A stretch of DNA of 32,477 nucleotides, from assembly GCA_003220225.1 (NCBI GenBank), contig QHRU01000049.1:85430-117906 (forward strand), written 5' to 3'. This document shows positions 23,642-30,869 of this stretch, piece by piece. A program made the position numbers and the translations under genes. The DNA comes from Candidatus Rokuibacteriota bacterium (GTDB taxonomy: Bacteria > Methylomirabilota > Methylomirabilia > Rokubacteriales > CSP1-6). Within the stretch, counting starts at the first letter, position 1. Each line of letters opens with the position of its first letter. The notes under the pieces are model-generated. The model was not told the DNA's origin. It searched no databases and saw only the letters and a list, made by a program, of their open reading frames with translations.

Positions 23642-25129
23642 TTACGTCGTCGGCGTCGGACGGCGCAGATATCGCCCGCGCGGCGGGCCGACGGCGCGCC
23701 CGTCCTCCCACGCGAGTTCACCGCGCAAGAACGTCGCGGTCACCTGGCCGGTGAGCCGCTGGCCCTCGAAGGGCGTGTAGCCCTGGCCCGAGGGCGAGTC
23801 CGCCGCGCTCACCGTGAACGCGCGGTCGGGATCGAGCAGCGCCAGGTCGGCGTCGAAGCCCGGTGCGAGGTCGCCCTTGGCGAGGAGACCGTAGCGCCGC
23901 GCCGGGTTCCACGCGGTCAGCGCCGCGATCCGGTGCAGCGGCAGCCCGCGCCGCCGGCCCTCGCTGAACACCCCGGCCAGGAGGTACTCGGTCCCTCCGA
24001 ATCCCGACTTCGCGAGCCAGATGTCGCCCCGTCCGCCCGCCCCCGCGCCCTTCGTCTCCGCGGCGCAGCACGCGTGATCGCTGACGATCCAGTCCACCTG
24101 GCCCTCGAGGACCGCGCGCCACAGGTATTCCACGTCCTCCCGCGGGCGGATCGGCGGGTTCACCTTCGCGTAGGTGGCGCTCGGCGCGTCCACGTCGAGC
24201 AGCAGGTGGCCGACGGTGACCTCGCGCCGGAAGCTCACGTTCGGGAAGGCCCGCGCCATCGTGAGCGCGCTCTCGACCGCCTTTCGTGACGACAGGTGGA
24301 GAAGATTCACGTTCACGCACGCGGTCTCGTGCGCGAGGTACGCGGCGACGGCGACGGCGAGGCCCTCGGCGTGAGGTGGCCGCGCCGCGCTGTAGGCGGC
24401 GAGGCCGGTGAGCGACGTGTCCTTCTGCACCAGGCGCGTGTAGGCGTTGAGGATGTCGGCCATCTCGCAGTGCAGGCTCACGCTGACGTGCTCGGCCAGG
24501 CGAGGGTGCCGGGCGCGGATGAGCGCGGCCGCGCGCATGACGAACTCGAAGTGGGCGAGGTCGTAGTGGTCCTCGGGCCCGATCATCAGGAAGCGGCGCT
24601 GCTCCTCATCGCCCGCCGTGCCGTGCAGGCCGTAGCCGCCGTAGAACATGAAGATCTTGAACGACGGCACGCCGTGCGTCGTCGCCAGCGCCTCCATCTC
24701 GTCGACGTGGCCGGCGGCGATCGGCGCCAGGTGATAGCCGTAGTCGCAGTGGTAACGGCCCTCCGACAGCTTCAGGACCTCGGGAAAGAGCTCCGCGTAG
24801 CGGCCGCCGCGGTTCAGGTAGTACTGGCCCGTGCGGAAGTAGGTGAGCATCGTCGTCACGCCGCCCGACACCGCCGCGCGGCTCTCGTGCACCGCGTCCT
24901 CGGCGAGCGGCCCGTAGATGCCGACGTGCGTGTGCGCGTCCACCACGCCCGGAAACGCGAGCCGGCCGCGCCCGTCGTAGACGCGGCGCGCCTCGGCGGC
25001 GGCGATCTCCGGCGCCACGCGCGCGATGCGGCCGTCCCTGACGCCGATATCCCCGCGCTCGACCTCGGGCCTGGTCGGCCGCACCACGCGCACGTTCTTG
25101 ATCAGGAGGTCCAGCGCGGGCTCGGCCAT
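23642..25129 (-). CDS. Dihydropyrimidinase / hydantoinase / allantoinase-family amidohydrolase
   Basis: A 495-residue cytoplasmic metal-dependent hydrolase that opens cyclic amides such as hydantoins, dihydropyrimidines or allantoin. The binuclear metal site is complete: DAHTHVG (His66, His68), the bridging lysine in SFKIFMFYGG (Lys158), His220 in SLHCE, His278 in NLLHLSS and Asp351 in IVSDHACC. The substrate cannot be fixed from these. The start at 25129 is the first ATG giving a normal N-terminus (LDLLIKNVRVV); the open frame extends upstream into the divergent amidase gene. It is divergent from an amidase with paired promoters, which fits a two-step route in which the ring is opened and the product deamidated. 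Confidence 0.92.
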   Translation of the reverse strand: MAEPALDLLIKNVRVVRPTRPEVERGDIGVRDGRIARVAPEIAAAEARRVYDGRGRLAFPGVVDAHTHVGIYGPLAEDAVHESRAAVSGGVTTMLTYFRTGQYYLNRGGRYAELFPEVLKLSEGRYHCDYGYHLAPIAAGHVDEMEALATTHGVPSFKIFMFYGGYGLHGTAGDEEQRRFLMIGPEDHYDLAHFEFVMRAAALIRARHPRLAEHVSVSLHCEMADILNAYTRLVQKDTSLTGLAAYSAARPPHAEGLAVAVAAYLAHETACVNVNLLHLSSRKAVESALTMARAFPNVSFRREVTVGHLLLDVDAPSATYAKVNPPIRPREDVEYLWRAVLEGQVDWIVSDHACCAAETKGAGAGGRGDIWLAKSGFGGTEYLLAGVFSEGRRRGLPLHRIAALTAWNPARRYGLLAKGDLAPGFDADLALLDPDRAFTVSAADSPSGQGYTPFEGQRLTGQVTATFLRGELAWEDGRAVGPPRGRYLRRPTPTT

Positions 25130-25139
25130 CAGGCCTGGA

Positions 25140-25168
25140 ATCGCACCATCGGCGCCGCGCGCTGTCAA
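25140..25168 (-). promoter_or_regulatory. Putative hydantoinase promoter
   Basis: On the minus strand a perfect TTGACA (25168-25163), 17 bases, then TGCGAT (25145-25140), 10 bases before the ATG at 25129. Confidence 0.5.
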
Positions 25169-25234
25169 GGCGCGCGAGACGACCCGCCGCGTTGACAGCC
25201 CGCGGCGAGCCGGGTACGGTTGGCGCGCCTTGAC
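25164..25234. promoter_or_regulatory. 12-bp inverted repeat framing the divergent promoters
   Basis: GTCAAGGCGCGC at 25164-25175 and its exact reverse complement GCGCGCCTTGAC at 25223-25234 are 47 bp apart. The left arm overlaps the hydantoinase -35 box, and the right arm ends one base before the amidase ATG. This is a plausible two-site operator for a shared regulator. Confidence 0.5.
25192..25220 (+). promoter_or_regulatory. Putative amidase promoter
   Basis: A perfect TTGACA (25192-25197), 17 bases, then TACGGT (25215-25220), 15 bases before the ATG at 25236. Confidence 0.5.
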
Positions 25235-25235
25235 G

Positions 25236-26630
25236 ATGGAGCTGACGGCCGCGGCGATGGTGGACGCGGTGCGCGCGAAGCGCGTCTCGCCGGTGGAGCT
25301 CGTGCGCGAGTGTTTGGCGCGCATCGAGCGCCGCAACCCGGTGCTGCGGGCGTTCATCACCGTGGACGCCGACGGCGCGCTCGCCGCCGCACGCGCGCTG
25401 GAGGCGGAGGCCGTGGCCGGCCGCTTCCGCGGCCCGCTGCACGGCGTGCCCGTGGCTCACAAGGACCTGTGCGTGATCCCGGGGCTGCCGACCTCGTGCG
25501 GCACGCGCACGCGCGACTACTTCCGCAGCGGCGTGCCGTGCACGGCGGCGACGCGGCTGGCCGCGGCCGGCGCGATCCTGCTCGGCAAGACCAACATGAC
25601 GGAGCTCGCCATGGGCCCGTTCGGCGACAACGCTCATCACGGCGACGTGCAGAACCCGTGGAAGCCCGGCCACGCCGCCGGCGGCTCGTCGAGCGGCTCG
25701 GCAGCGGCGGTGGCCGCCGGGCTCGTCGCCGGCGCGATCGGCAGCGACACCGGCGGCTCGATCCGGCTGCCCGCGGCCTGCTGCGGCGTGGTCGGGCTCA
25801 AGCCGACGTACGGCCGCGTGAGCCGGGCCGGGGTGATGCCGCTGTCGTGGACGATGGACCACATCGGGCCGCTGGCGGCGACGGTGACGGACGCCGCGCT
25901 GCTGTTCACTGCGATGGCCGGACACGACGGCGCGGATCCGACCTCGAGTCCGCGGCCGGTGGACGACGTCGTCGGTGGGCTCGAGGCGCCGGTCACCGGC
26001 CTGCGCGCCGCGGTGCCCGAGGCGCACTTCTTCCATGACCTGCACGCCGACGTGGAAACGGCCGTGCGCACCGCGATCGGCGCCGTGCAAGCGCTCGGCG
26101 TTCGGGTCGGCGGGGTGAAGCTGCCCGACGTGTGGACGCTGACGCAGGAGTGCAACGTGCCGATCGTGAGCGCGGAGGCGGCCACCGAGCACGCGCCGCT
26201 GCTGCGAGAGCGGCGCGACGAGGTGCAGCCCGTGGTGTACGCGCGGGCGTCGGCGGGGTTCTCGGTGTCCGCCGTGCAGTATCTCCAGGCGCAGCGCGTG
26301 CGCGAGCGGTTCGCGCGGGACTTCGTCGCCGCCGCATTCGCCGACGCCGACGTCTTACTGGTGCCCACCATCCCGGAGCCCGCGCCGGCCTACGCCGCCG
26401 CCAAGGCGGGCAGCGTGGACGATATCGTCGCGCGCATGGGCCGCTTCTCCCGGCTCACGCGCGTGTTCAACACCGCCGGTCTGCCCGCGCTCTCGGTGCC
26501 GTGCGGCTGGACCGCCGACGGCCGCCCGCTCGCGCTGCAGATCGTCGGCCGGCCGTTCGACGAGGCCAACGTGCTGCGCCTGGGCCGCGCGTACGAGCGC
26601 GCGACGGACTGGCGCCGCCCGCCGCCCTGA
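25236..26630 (+). CDS. Amidase-signature hydrolase
   Basis: A 464-residue amidase of the Ser-Ser-Lys type (GatA / fatty-acid-amide-hydrolase fold), which hydrolyses a carboxamide to acid and ammonia. The catalytic lysine is Lys76 in PVAHKDLC, the bridging serine lies in AAGGSSSGSAAA (151-153), and the nucleophile is Ser175 in GSDTGGSIRLPA. GVVGLKPTYGRVSR is also present. It is probably not GatA because no gatB or gatC is near and the length suits a catabolic amidase. The ATG at 25236 gives the usual amidase N-terminus (LTAAAMVDAVRAKRVSPVEL). The gene is divergent from the hydantoinase and converges, 5 bases apart, on the 2OG oxygenase gene. Confidence 0.92.
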   Translation: MELTAAAMVDAVRAKRVSPVELVRECLARIERRNPVLRAFITVDADGALAAARALEAEAVAGRFRGPLHGVPVAHKDLCVIPGLPTSCGTRTRDYFRSGVPCTAATRLAAAGAILLGKTNMTELAMGPFGDNAHHGDVQNPWKPGHAAGGSSSGSAAAVAAGLVAGAIGSDTGGSIRLPAACCGVVGLKPTYGRVSRAGVMPLSWTMDHIGPLAATVTDAALLFTAMAGHDGADPTSSPRPVDDVVGGLEAPVTGLRAAVPEAHFFHDLHADVETAVRTAIGAVQALGVRVGGVKLPDVWTLTQECNVPIVSAEAATEHAPLLRERRDEVQPVVYARASAGFSVSAVQYLQAQRVRERFARDFVAAAFADADVLLVPTIPEPAPAYAAAKAGSVDDIVARMGRFSRLTRVFNTAGLPALSVPCGWTADGRPLALQIVGRPFDEANVLRLGRAYERATDWRRPPP

Positions 26631-26635
26631 CCGCG

Positions 26636-27346
26636 CTATTTCGCGTCGTGGAAGATGACGCCGAGCGTGTAGCGCAGGCCCTTCGTCACGCGGCTCACGC
26701 CGTGGCGCATGGCCGCGCGGTAGACGCCGCGCGTGCCCTCCACCGGGCGGTGACGCGTGGTGAAGATGACGATCTCGCCCTGCTCGGTGGCGATGGACTC
26801 GCCGCGTGACTGCGCCCGCGGCCGCTGCTCGACGAGGAGGAAGTCGCCGCCCTCGTAGTCGACGCTGCGGCGGCTGAGGAAGCACGTGAGCTGGAGCGGA
26901 AAGACGACGTCGCCATAGAGGTCCTGGTGCAGGCAGTTGTAGCCGCCCGCTTCGTAGCGGAGCATGAGCGGCGTCGGCTTCGTCTGGCCGTGCTTGCGGC
27001 AGCGTCGCAGCAGCGCCGCGAGATCCGCCGGGAAGAGGTCGGGGTCGCCGAGGGCCGCCTGCCACTGGTTGGCGATGGCGGCCAGCGGCGGGTACGCGCG
27101 CTCGCGCAGCGCCTCCACGAGCGGCGGCAGCGGCGCCGCGAAGTATTTGTACTCGCCGACGCCGAAACGGTACCGGGCCATGTCGATCCGGCTGCGGAAG
27201 CGGCCCTCGTCGCCGTAGAGCGCCGCGAGGTCGGCGCACTCGTCCGGCGTGAGCACGGGCGGTGTCTTCGCGTAGCCGTACTCCCACATCGAGCGCTCGA
27301 TGGCCGACCAGTCGAGGGCGTTCAGTCGCTTGCCGATGTCCGTCAC
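26636..27346 (-). CDS. 2-oxoglutarate/Fe(II)-dependent oxygenase (prolyl-4-hydroxylase-like)
   Basis: A 236-residue non-heme iron oxygenase. The iron ligands are His140 and Asp142 in LHQDLYGD and His215 in RHGVSRV; Arg225 in KGLRYTLGVIFHD is the expected 2-oxoglutarate anchor. GGDFLLVEQRPRAQSRGE fits the bacterial group of unknown substrate related to prolyl 4-hydroxylases. The start is uncertain: GTG at 27346 gives a compact N-terminus (TDIGKRLNALDW), while a frame from TTG 27391 would add 15 residues across the palindrome in the divergent intergenic region. It converges on the amidase gene and is divergent from the DUF6496-like gene. Confidence 0.88.
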   Translation of the reverse strand: MTDIGKRLNALDWSAIERSMWEYGYAKTPPVLTPDECADLAALYGDEGRFRSRIDMARYRFGVGEYKYFAAPLPPLVEALRERAYPPLAAIANQWQAALGDPDLFPADLAALLRRCRKHGQTKPTPLMLRYEAGGYNCLHQDLYGDVVFPLQLTCFLSRRSVDYEGGDFLLVEQRPRAQSRGESIATEQGEIVIFTTRHRPVEGTRGVYRAAMRHGVSRVTKGLRYTLGVIFHDAK

Positions 27347-27370
27347 GCGCTTACTTTGCCACGGCGCCAG

Positions 27371-27384
27371 CCGTGTGCACACGG
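27371..27384. promoter_or_regulatory. Perfect 14-bp palindrome in a divergent intergenic region
   Basis: CCGTGTGCACACGG is its own reverse complement. It lies 25 bases upstream of the oxygenase GTG and 58 bases upstream of the DUF6496-like ATG, a typical place for a dimeric repressor site. Confidence 0.45.
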
Positions 27385-27441
27385 TTTGCAATACTCGCGG
27401 GAGGCGTCAACCGGGAAGACTCTCATCAGGAGGTGGCGGAG

Positions 27442-27726
27442 ATGGCGCGGTACGGCAAGAGCGCGGGCACGATGGTCAAGTCGGCGATGCGGCGGCGCAA
27501 GAGCGGCACGCTCAAGAGTGGGCGCAGCGGCAAGCGGGTGACCAGCCGCAAGCAGGCGACCGCCATCGGGCTCAGCGAGGCGCGCAAGAAGGACGCGCAG
27601 GTCCCGCGGCGCGACAAGCGCCCGACTAGTGACATGGGGGGCCCCGAAATGGCCCCCCATACCCCCCACACGCTCGGGGCGCCCCGGCAAAGCCGTGGCA
27701 CCCCTCGATACCCGACAGCCGACTAG
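27442..27726 (+). CDS. Small basic DUF6496-like protein with repeat-encoded tail
   Basis: A 94-residue very basic protein. The first 60 residues (ARYGKSAGTMVKSAMRRRKS, then GKRVTSRKQATAIGLSEARK) match the small Lys/Arg-rich family often labelled DUF6496, which may bind nucleic acid. Homologues end soon after the ARKK...VPRR stretch; here the frame continues for about 30 residues (from SDMGGPEMAPHTPH) that are wholly encoded by a copy of the dual-hairpin repeat, until TAG at 27724. The TAG supplied by the element edge at 27626-27628 is out of frame. AGGAGG lies 8 bases before the ATG. It is divergent from the 2OG oxygenase and convergent with the lactonase gene. Confidence 0.8.
   Translation: MARYGKSAGTMVKSAMRRRKSGTLKSGRSGKRVTSRKQATAIGLSEARKKDAQVPRRDKRPTSDMGGPEMAPHTPHTLGAPRQSRGTPRYPTAD
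27630..27720 (+). repeat. Dual-hairpin intergenic repeat, copy e
   Basis: Hairpin 1 (27636-27658) is flanked by pairing AT and AT, then comes the second C6 tract. Hairpin 2 has a GGGG/CCCC outer stem and an AAA loop. The edge CGATACCCGACAG resembles copies a and c. It lies between convergent genes and overlaps the 3' end of the DUF6496-like frame. Confidence 0.8.
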
Positions 27727-27727
27727 G

Positions 27728-28483
27728 CTAGCGATACGCCTCGGGCGCCTGCTTCACTGTCTGCCAGAAGACGGGGTCGTGGCTGGGGAAAATTTTCCCG
27801 CCGGTGAGGCGGGCGATGGTCTTGAGCTTCTTGATCGAGTGCAGCGCCCGCGTCGGGTCCCAGACCACCCCGGGCACGCGCTCCTGGTCGATGTGCTCCT
27901 GCCAGTAGCACGAGTCGCCGGCCAGGACCACGGGCCCGCTCTCGGGTAGCTCGACGAGCAGCGACTGGTGACCGGGCGTATGACCGTCCGTGCGGAGGAC
28001 GGTCACCCCCGGCACCAGCTCGGTATCGCCGTCGAGCAGCCGCCACCTGGATCCCGGCAGGTCGAAGTTCTTCCGGTAGTAGAAGGGCGCGAAGAACGGG
28101 GCGGGGTAGTGGGCGTACGCGTACTCGTCTTTCTGCACGACGAGCTCGGACTCCGAGAACAGCGCGGCGCCGCCGGCGTGGTCGTAGTGAAGGTGCGACA
28201 GGACCACGAGATCCACGCGTGACGGCGACAGGTCGAGGCCATCGAGCCGGTGCACCAACAGATCTTCGTCGGTGAACCGCGCGAACGGGTCGTTGCGCAT
28301 GAGGCCCGGCACCGCGCGCGGCGCCACGCCGGTGTCGAACAGGATGATGGCGTCGGAGGTGCGCACGACGTAGCAGGTGACCGGGATCTGAGTGCGCGCC
28401 TCCGAGTACTCGCCGTAGAACAGCAGCGAGCGCTGGGCGCCCATGAAGCCGTTCTGCAGCGCGTAGAGTCCCTGGACCGCCAT
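27728..28483 (-). CDS. Metallo-beta-lactamase-fold hydrolase, N-acyl-homoserine-lactonase-like
   Basis: A 251-residue binuclear zinc hydrolase. Ligands visible are His97, His99, Asp101 and His102 in SHLHYDHAGG, His172 in TDGHTPGHQS, Asp190 in VLAGDSCY and His235 in IFPSHDP, the complete set. Layout and length match the AttM/AiiA-like lactonase group, which opens lactone rings of quorum-sensing signals or related esters; the actual substrate is unknown. There is no signal peptide. The ATG at 28483 lies 9 bases after TAGAAT, whose bases overlap the stop codon of the YIP1-like gene, so it may have its own promoter even though it sits right behind that gene. Confidence 0.88.
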   Translation of the reverse strand: MAVQGLYALQNGFMGAQRSLLFYGEYSEARTQIPVTCYVVRTSDAIILFDTGVAPRAVPGLMRNDPFARFTDEDLLVHRLDGLDLSPSRVDLVVLSHLHYDHAGGAALFSESELVVQKDEYAYAHYPAPFFAPFYYRKNFDLPGSRWRLLDGDTELVPGVTVLRTDGHTPGHQSLLVELPESGPVVLAGDSCYWQEHIDQERVPGVVWDPTRALHSIKKLKTIARLTGGKIFPSHDPVFWQTVKQAPEAYR

Positions 28484-28492
28484 CGCGCCGCG

Positions 28493-28522
28493 ATTCTACC
28501 CGAGCGTCCGCCGTAGGACCAA
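28493..28522 (-). promoter_or_regulatory. Putative lactonase promoter inside the YIP1-like 3' end
   Basis: On the minus strand TTGGTC (28522-28517), 18 bases, then TAGAAT (28498-28493), 9 bases before the ATG at 28483. The -10 box contains the TAG stop of the preceding gene. Confidence 0.35.
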
Positions 28523-29005
28523 GAAGCCGACGACCTGAAGGACCCAGCCGATGAGGCACACGCCGAGGGCACGGGGCAGCGAGCGATAGTCCAGCGCCTG
28601 ACGCACGGCGACCACCGTCGCGATGAGCACCCAGACGTCCGTGGCGGCGCGCACAAAGTGGCCGAGGACCGGGACGATGCCGAACACGCGCAGCAGACCC
28701 GGCGCCTGCGCGAAGCCGACGGTGCGCGCCACCTCGCCCCAGTCGGCGTGGGTATCCTGTTCGGGCAGCAGCCTGGTCCCGATCGCGTAGACGAGGGCGG
28801 CCCAGATCGCCCACAGCACGATCGACGCCACGGTGTTGATGATCAGCCCGCGCAGGCCAGCGCCGAGGCCGATGCCGGCCGCCACGGAGCTCAGCACGAC
28901 CACGCCGAGGGCCTGGGCCGTGGCCGTCCTGTCCCGCTCGACTTCTTCGTACGTTGTGCGCTCCAGGAGCGCCGCGCCCAACATCCGTTCGGTCAAGGTC
29001 GCCAT
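28496..29005 (-). CDS. YIP1-like membrane protein
   Basis: A 169-residue membrane protein with about five hydrophobic segments (near residues 33-50, 55-77, 98-112, 120-137 and 146-163). The N-terminal MATLTERMLGAALLERTTYEEVERDRT followed by helices, with the cytoplasmic WGEVARTVGFAQAPGLLRVF loop, matches the bacterial YIP1-domain pattern. The function of bacterial members is unknown. GGGAGG lies 6 bases before the ATG. The gene is divergent from the acyl-CoA dehydrogenase with 42 bases between starts, and only 12 bases separate its stop from the lactonase start. Confidence 0.8.
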   Translation of the reverse strand: MATLTERMLGAALLERTTYEEVERDRTATAQALGVVVLSSVAAGIGLGAGLRGLIINTVASIVLWAIWAALVYAIGTRLLPEQDTHADWGEVARTVGFAQAPGLLRVFGIVPVLGHFVRAATDVWVLIATVVAVRQALDYRSLPRALGVCLIGWVLQVVGFLVLRRTLG

Positions 29006-29026
29006 GCCGTCCTCCCGTCGCGCCCT

Positions 29027-29041
29027 ATCCTACGTTAGAAT
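29027..29041. promoter_or_regulatory. Adjacent divergent -10 boxes
   Basis: Plus strand TAGAAT (29036-29041) stands 6 bases before the acyl-CoA dehydrogenase ATG at 29048. Minus strand TAGGAT (29032-29027) stands 21 bases before the YIP1-like ATG at 29005. No good -35 boxes were seen. Confidence 0.35.
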
Positions 29042-29047
29042 CCGGCA

Positions 29048-30211
29048 ATGGACTTCGCGCTGACCGAGCAGCAGGAAATGATCCGCAAGGAAGTCGCCAC
29101 GCTCGCGCGCTCGTTCTCGCTCGACTACTGGCTCGAGAAGGACCGCAAGCACGAGTACCCGTGGGACTTCGTCAAGGCGTTCGCGCGCGCCGGCTGGCTG
29201 GGCGCGATCATCCCCGAGGCGTACGGCGGGTCGGGACTCGGCGTGACCGAGGCGGCCATCCTGCTGCACGAGATCTGCGCGTCCGGCGCCGGCACCAGCG
29301 GCGCCTCGCCGATCCACTTCTACGTGTTTCCGCCGATGCCCGTCATCAAGCACGGCTCCGAGCGGCTCAAGGAGAAGTACCTGCCGAAGATCGCGACGGG
29401 CGAGATCGTGATGTCGTTCGGCGTCACCGAGCCCAACGTCGGCAGCGACACCTCGCGGATCCAGACGCGCGCCGTCAGGCAGGGCGACCGCTGGGTCGTC
29501 AACGGCCGCAAGGTCTGGAACACCAACGCCCGCAACGCGACCCATATATTGTTACTGGCGCGCACGGATGAGCGCGACCCGAAGAAGCCCCTCAAGAACC
29601 TCACGCTGTTCTTCACCGAGTTCGATCGCGCGAAGATCACCGTGCAGGAGATCGAGAAGCTCGGCCGCGCCGCCGTCGACAGCAACGAGATCTTCATCGA
29701 CGGCCTCGAGATCCCCGAGGAAAACGTCGTCGGCGAGGTGGGCAGCGGCTTCTACCACATCCTGGACTCGCTCAACCCCGAGCGCATGCTCACGGGCATC
29801 GAGGCGGTCGGCATCGGCCGCGCCGCGCTCGGCCGGGCGGTGGAGTACGCCAAGCAGCGCGTCGTCTTCGACCGGCCCATCGGCCAGAACCAGGCGATCG
29901 CCCACCCGCTCGCGATGGCGTGGGCCAAGCTCGAGGCGGCGGAGGCGATGTGCCTGAAGGCCGCGTGGCTCTTCGACCACGGCCAGCCGTGCGGCGCCGA
30001 GTCCAACGTCGCCAAGCTGCTGGGCGCCGAGGCCGGCTTCGAGGCCTGCGACGTCGCGCTGCAGACGCACGGCGGCTACGGTTACGCCAAGGAGTTCTAC
30101 GTGGAGCGGCTCTGGCGCGAGGTGCGCCTCTACAAGATCGCGCCCGTCTCCCAGCAGATGGTGCTCAACCACCTCGCCGAGCACGTGCTGGGGCTGCCGA
30201 AGAGCTACTGA
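29048..30211 (+). CDS. Acyl-CoA dehydrogenase
   Basis: A 387-residue FAD enzyme of acyl-CoA oxidation. Marks in order: EQQEMIRKEVATLAR at the N-terminus, FGVTEPNVGSDTS (FAD/substrate loop), VVNGRKVWNTNA, FDRPIGQNQAIAHPLA, and QTHGGYGYAKEFYVERLWRE near the C-terminus. Length is standard. The position of the catalytic Glu of medium-chain enzymes (usually YEGT) here reads YKIAPVSQQ, so the base must come from elsewhere, as in other members with a YRIAPVS-type ending. The ATG lies 6 bases after TAGAAT with no ribosome site. It stands alone, divergent from the YIP1-like gene. Substrate length or branching cannot be told. Confidence 0.94.
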   Translation: MDFALTEQQEMIRKEVATLARSFSLDYWLEKDRKHEYPWDFVKAFARAGWLGAIIPEAYGGSGLGVTEAAILLHEICASGAGTSGASPIHFYVFPPMPVIKHGSERLKEKYLPKIATGEIVMSFGVTEPNVGSDTSRIQTRAVRQGDRWVVNGRKVWNTNARNATHILLLARTDERDPKKPLKNLTLFFTEFDRAKITVQEIEKLGRAAVDSNEIFIDGLEIPEENVVGEVGSGFYHILDSLNPERMLTGIEAVGIGRAALGRAVEYAKQRVVFDRPIGQNQAIAHPLAMAWAKLEAAEAMCLKAAWLFDHGQPCGAESNVAKLLGAEAGFEACDVALQTHGGYGYAKEFYVERLWREVRLYKIAPVSQQMVLNHLAEHVLGLPKSY

Positions 30212-30266
30212 CGTATCGGAATGAAGACATGTTCTGATCAAGCAGCGTTCGTAATAATGAGGCGCG

Positions 30267-30500
30267 ATGCGCTTCCGGATCATCCGCCTGTCAGGGAAAC
30301 GAGAGACGATCGCAGAAGGGCGGGGCATCCGGGAGTTGTCGAGGCTGAACAAGGCGTACGGTAACGGACGGTGGCGGAAGCTGAAGGGAGTCGCGCTCAT
30401 CGAGCTGTCCAACGGCACGACGCGAAGGGCCGAACTTCACTGGTATGAGGCGCATGGCATTGGCCGCAAGGAAATCAAGCGCAAGCGGTATGTCGACTAG
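30267..30500 (+). CDS. Small hypothetical protein, 77 aa
   Basis: A basic 77-residue protein I recognise only as a conserved-looking hypothetical: FRIIRLSGKRETIAEGRGIR at the start, WRKLKGVALIELSNG in the middle and AELHWYEAHGIGRKEIKRK at the end. It has no signal peptide or membrane segment. GAGG precedes the ATG closely, and TAATAA at 30252-30257 is a possible -10 box. Its last 11 bases overlap the start of the next gene, so the two are coupled. This is the left edge of a patch with visibly lower GC and less biased third positions than the rest of the window. Confidence 0.7.
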   Translation: MRFRIIRLSGKRETIAEGRGIRELSRLNKAYGNGRWRKLKGVALIELSNGTTRRAELHWYEAHGIGRKEIKRKRYVD

Positions 30501-30759
30501 GCTCATCAAGAGCCGGCCGCAATCCGGCGCGAGCTTCGTTCTCTGTGTCGACAATTCGGAGTATCCCGCGTCGCTCGAGCTCCACAAGATCTATCGAGTG
30601 ATCGCTGACCGAGGCGCCTTGGAAAGTGGCGACCTTAGAGTCGTCGACGAGAGCGGAGAGGACTATCTGTACCCTGCTGACTGGTTCATTCCGATCGATT
30701 TGCCGCCTGACATCCGTGTGAAGTTGACGCGCGGACCGCGGCGCTCCTCGAAAAGATAG
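30490..30759 (+). CDS. Small hypothetical protein, 89 aa
   Basis: An 89-residue protein with the compact pattern FVLCVDNSEYPASLELHKIY, then DLRVVDESGEDYLYPADWFI and PIDLPPD, which looks like a small beta-barrel of a widespread uncharacterised family. The ATG at 30490 is preferred because it overlaps the stop of the 77-residue gene by 11 bases and brings the protein to its conserved part quickly; an in-frame ATG at 30445 lies deep in the upstream gene. Function unknown. It is part of the lower-GC patch. Confidence 0.7.
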   Translation: MSTRLIKSRPQSGASFVLCVDNSEYPASLELHKIYRVIADRGALESGDLRVVDESGEDYLYPADWFIPIDLPPDIRVKLTRGPRRSSKR

Positions 30760-30779
30760 CCCTTCCCAAGCAGATCGAA

Positions 30780-30869
30780 GTGCGGGCGGTGATCGGACGT
30801 GCTCTGCTCTTGGTCTCGCTGGCCGTCGGCTCGTCATCCCTCGCGCAGAAGGCCGGCGTCACCTTATGA
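30780..30869 (+). pseudogene. Orphan signal-peptide-like fragment
   Basis: A 29-codon frame from GTG 30780 encodes RAVIGRALLLVSLAVGSSSL followed by AQKAGVTL and a stop. This is a textbook Sec signal peptide with an Ala-Gln cleavage point but almost no mature protein. The stop TGA overlaps the ATG of the next gene (ATGA). It may be the 5' remnant of a secreted protein whose body was deleted, or a very small exported peptide. There is no clear ribosome site. Confidence 0.35.
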
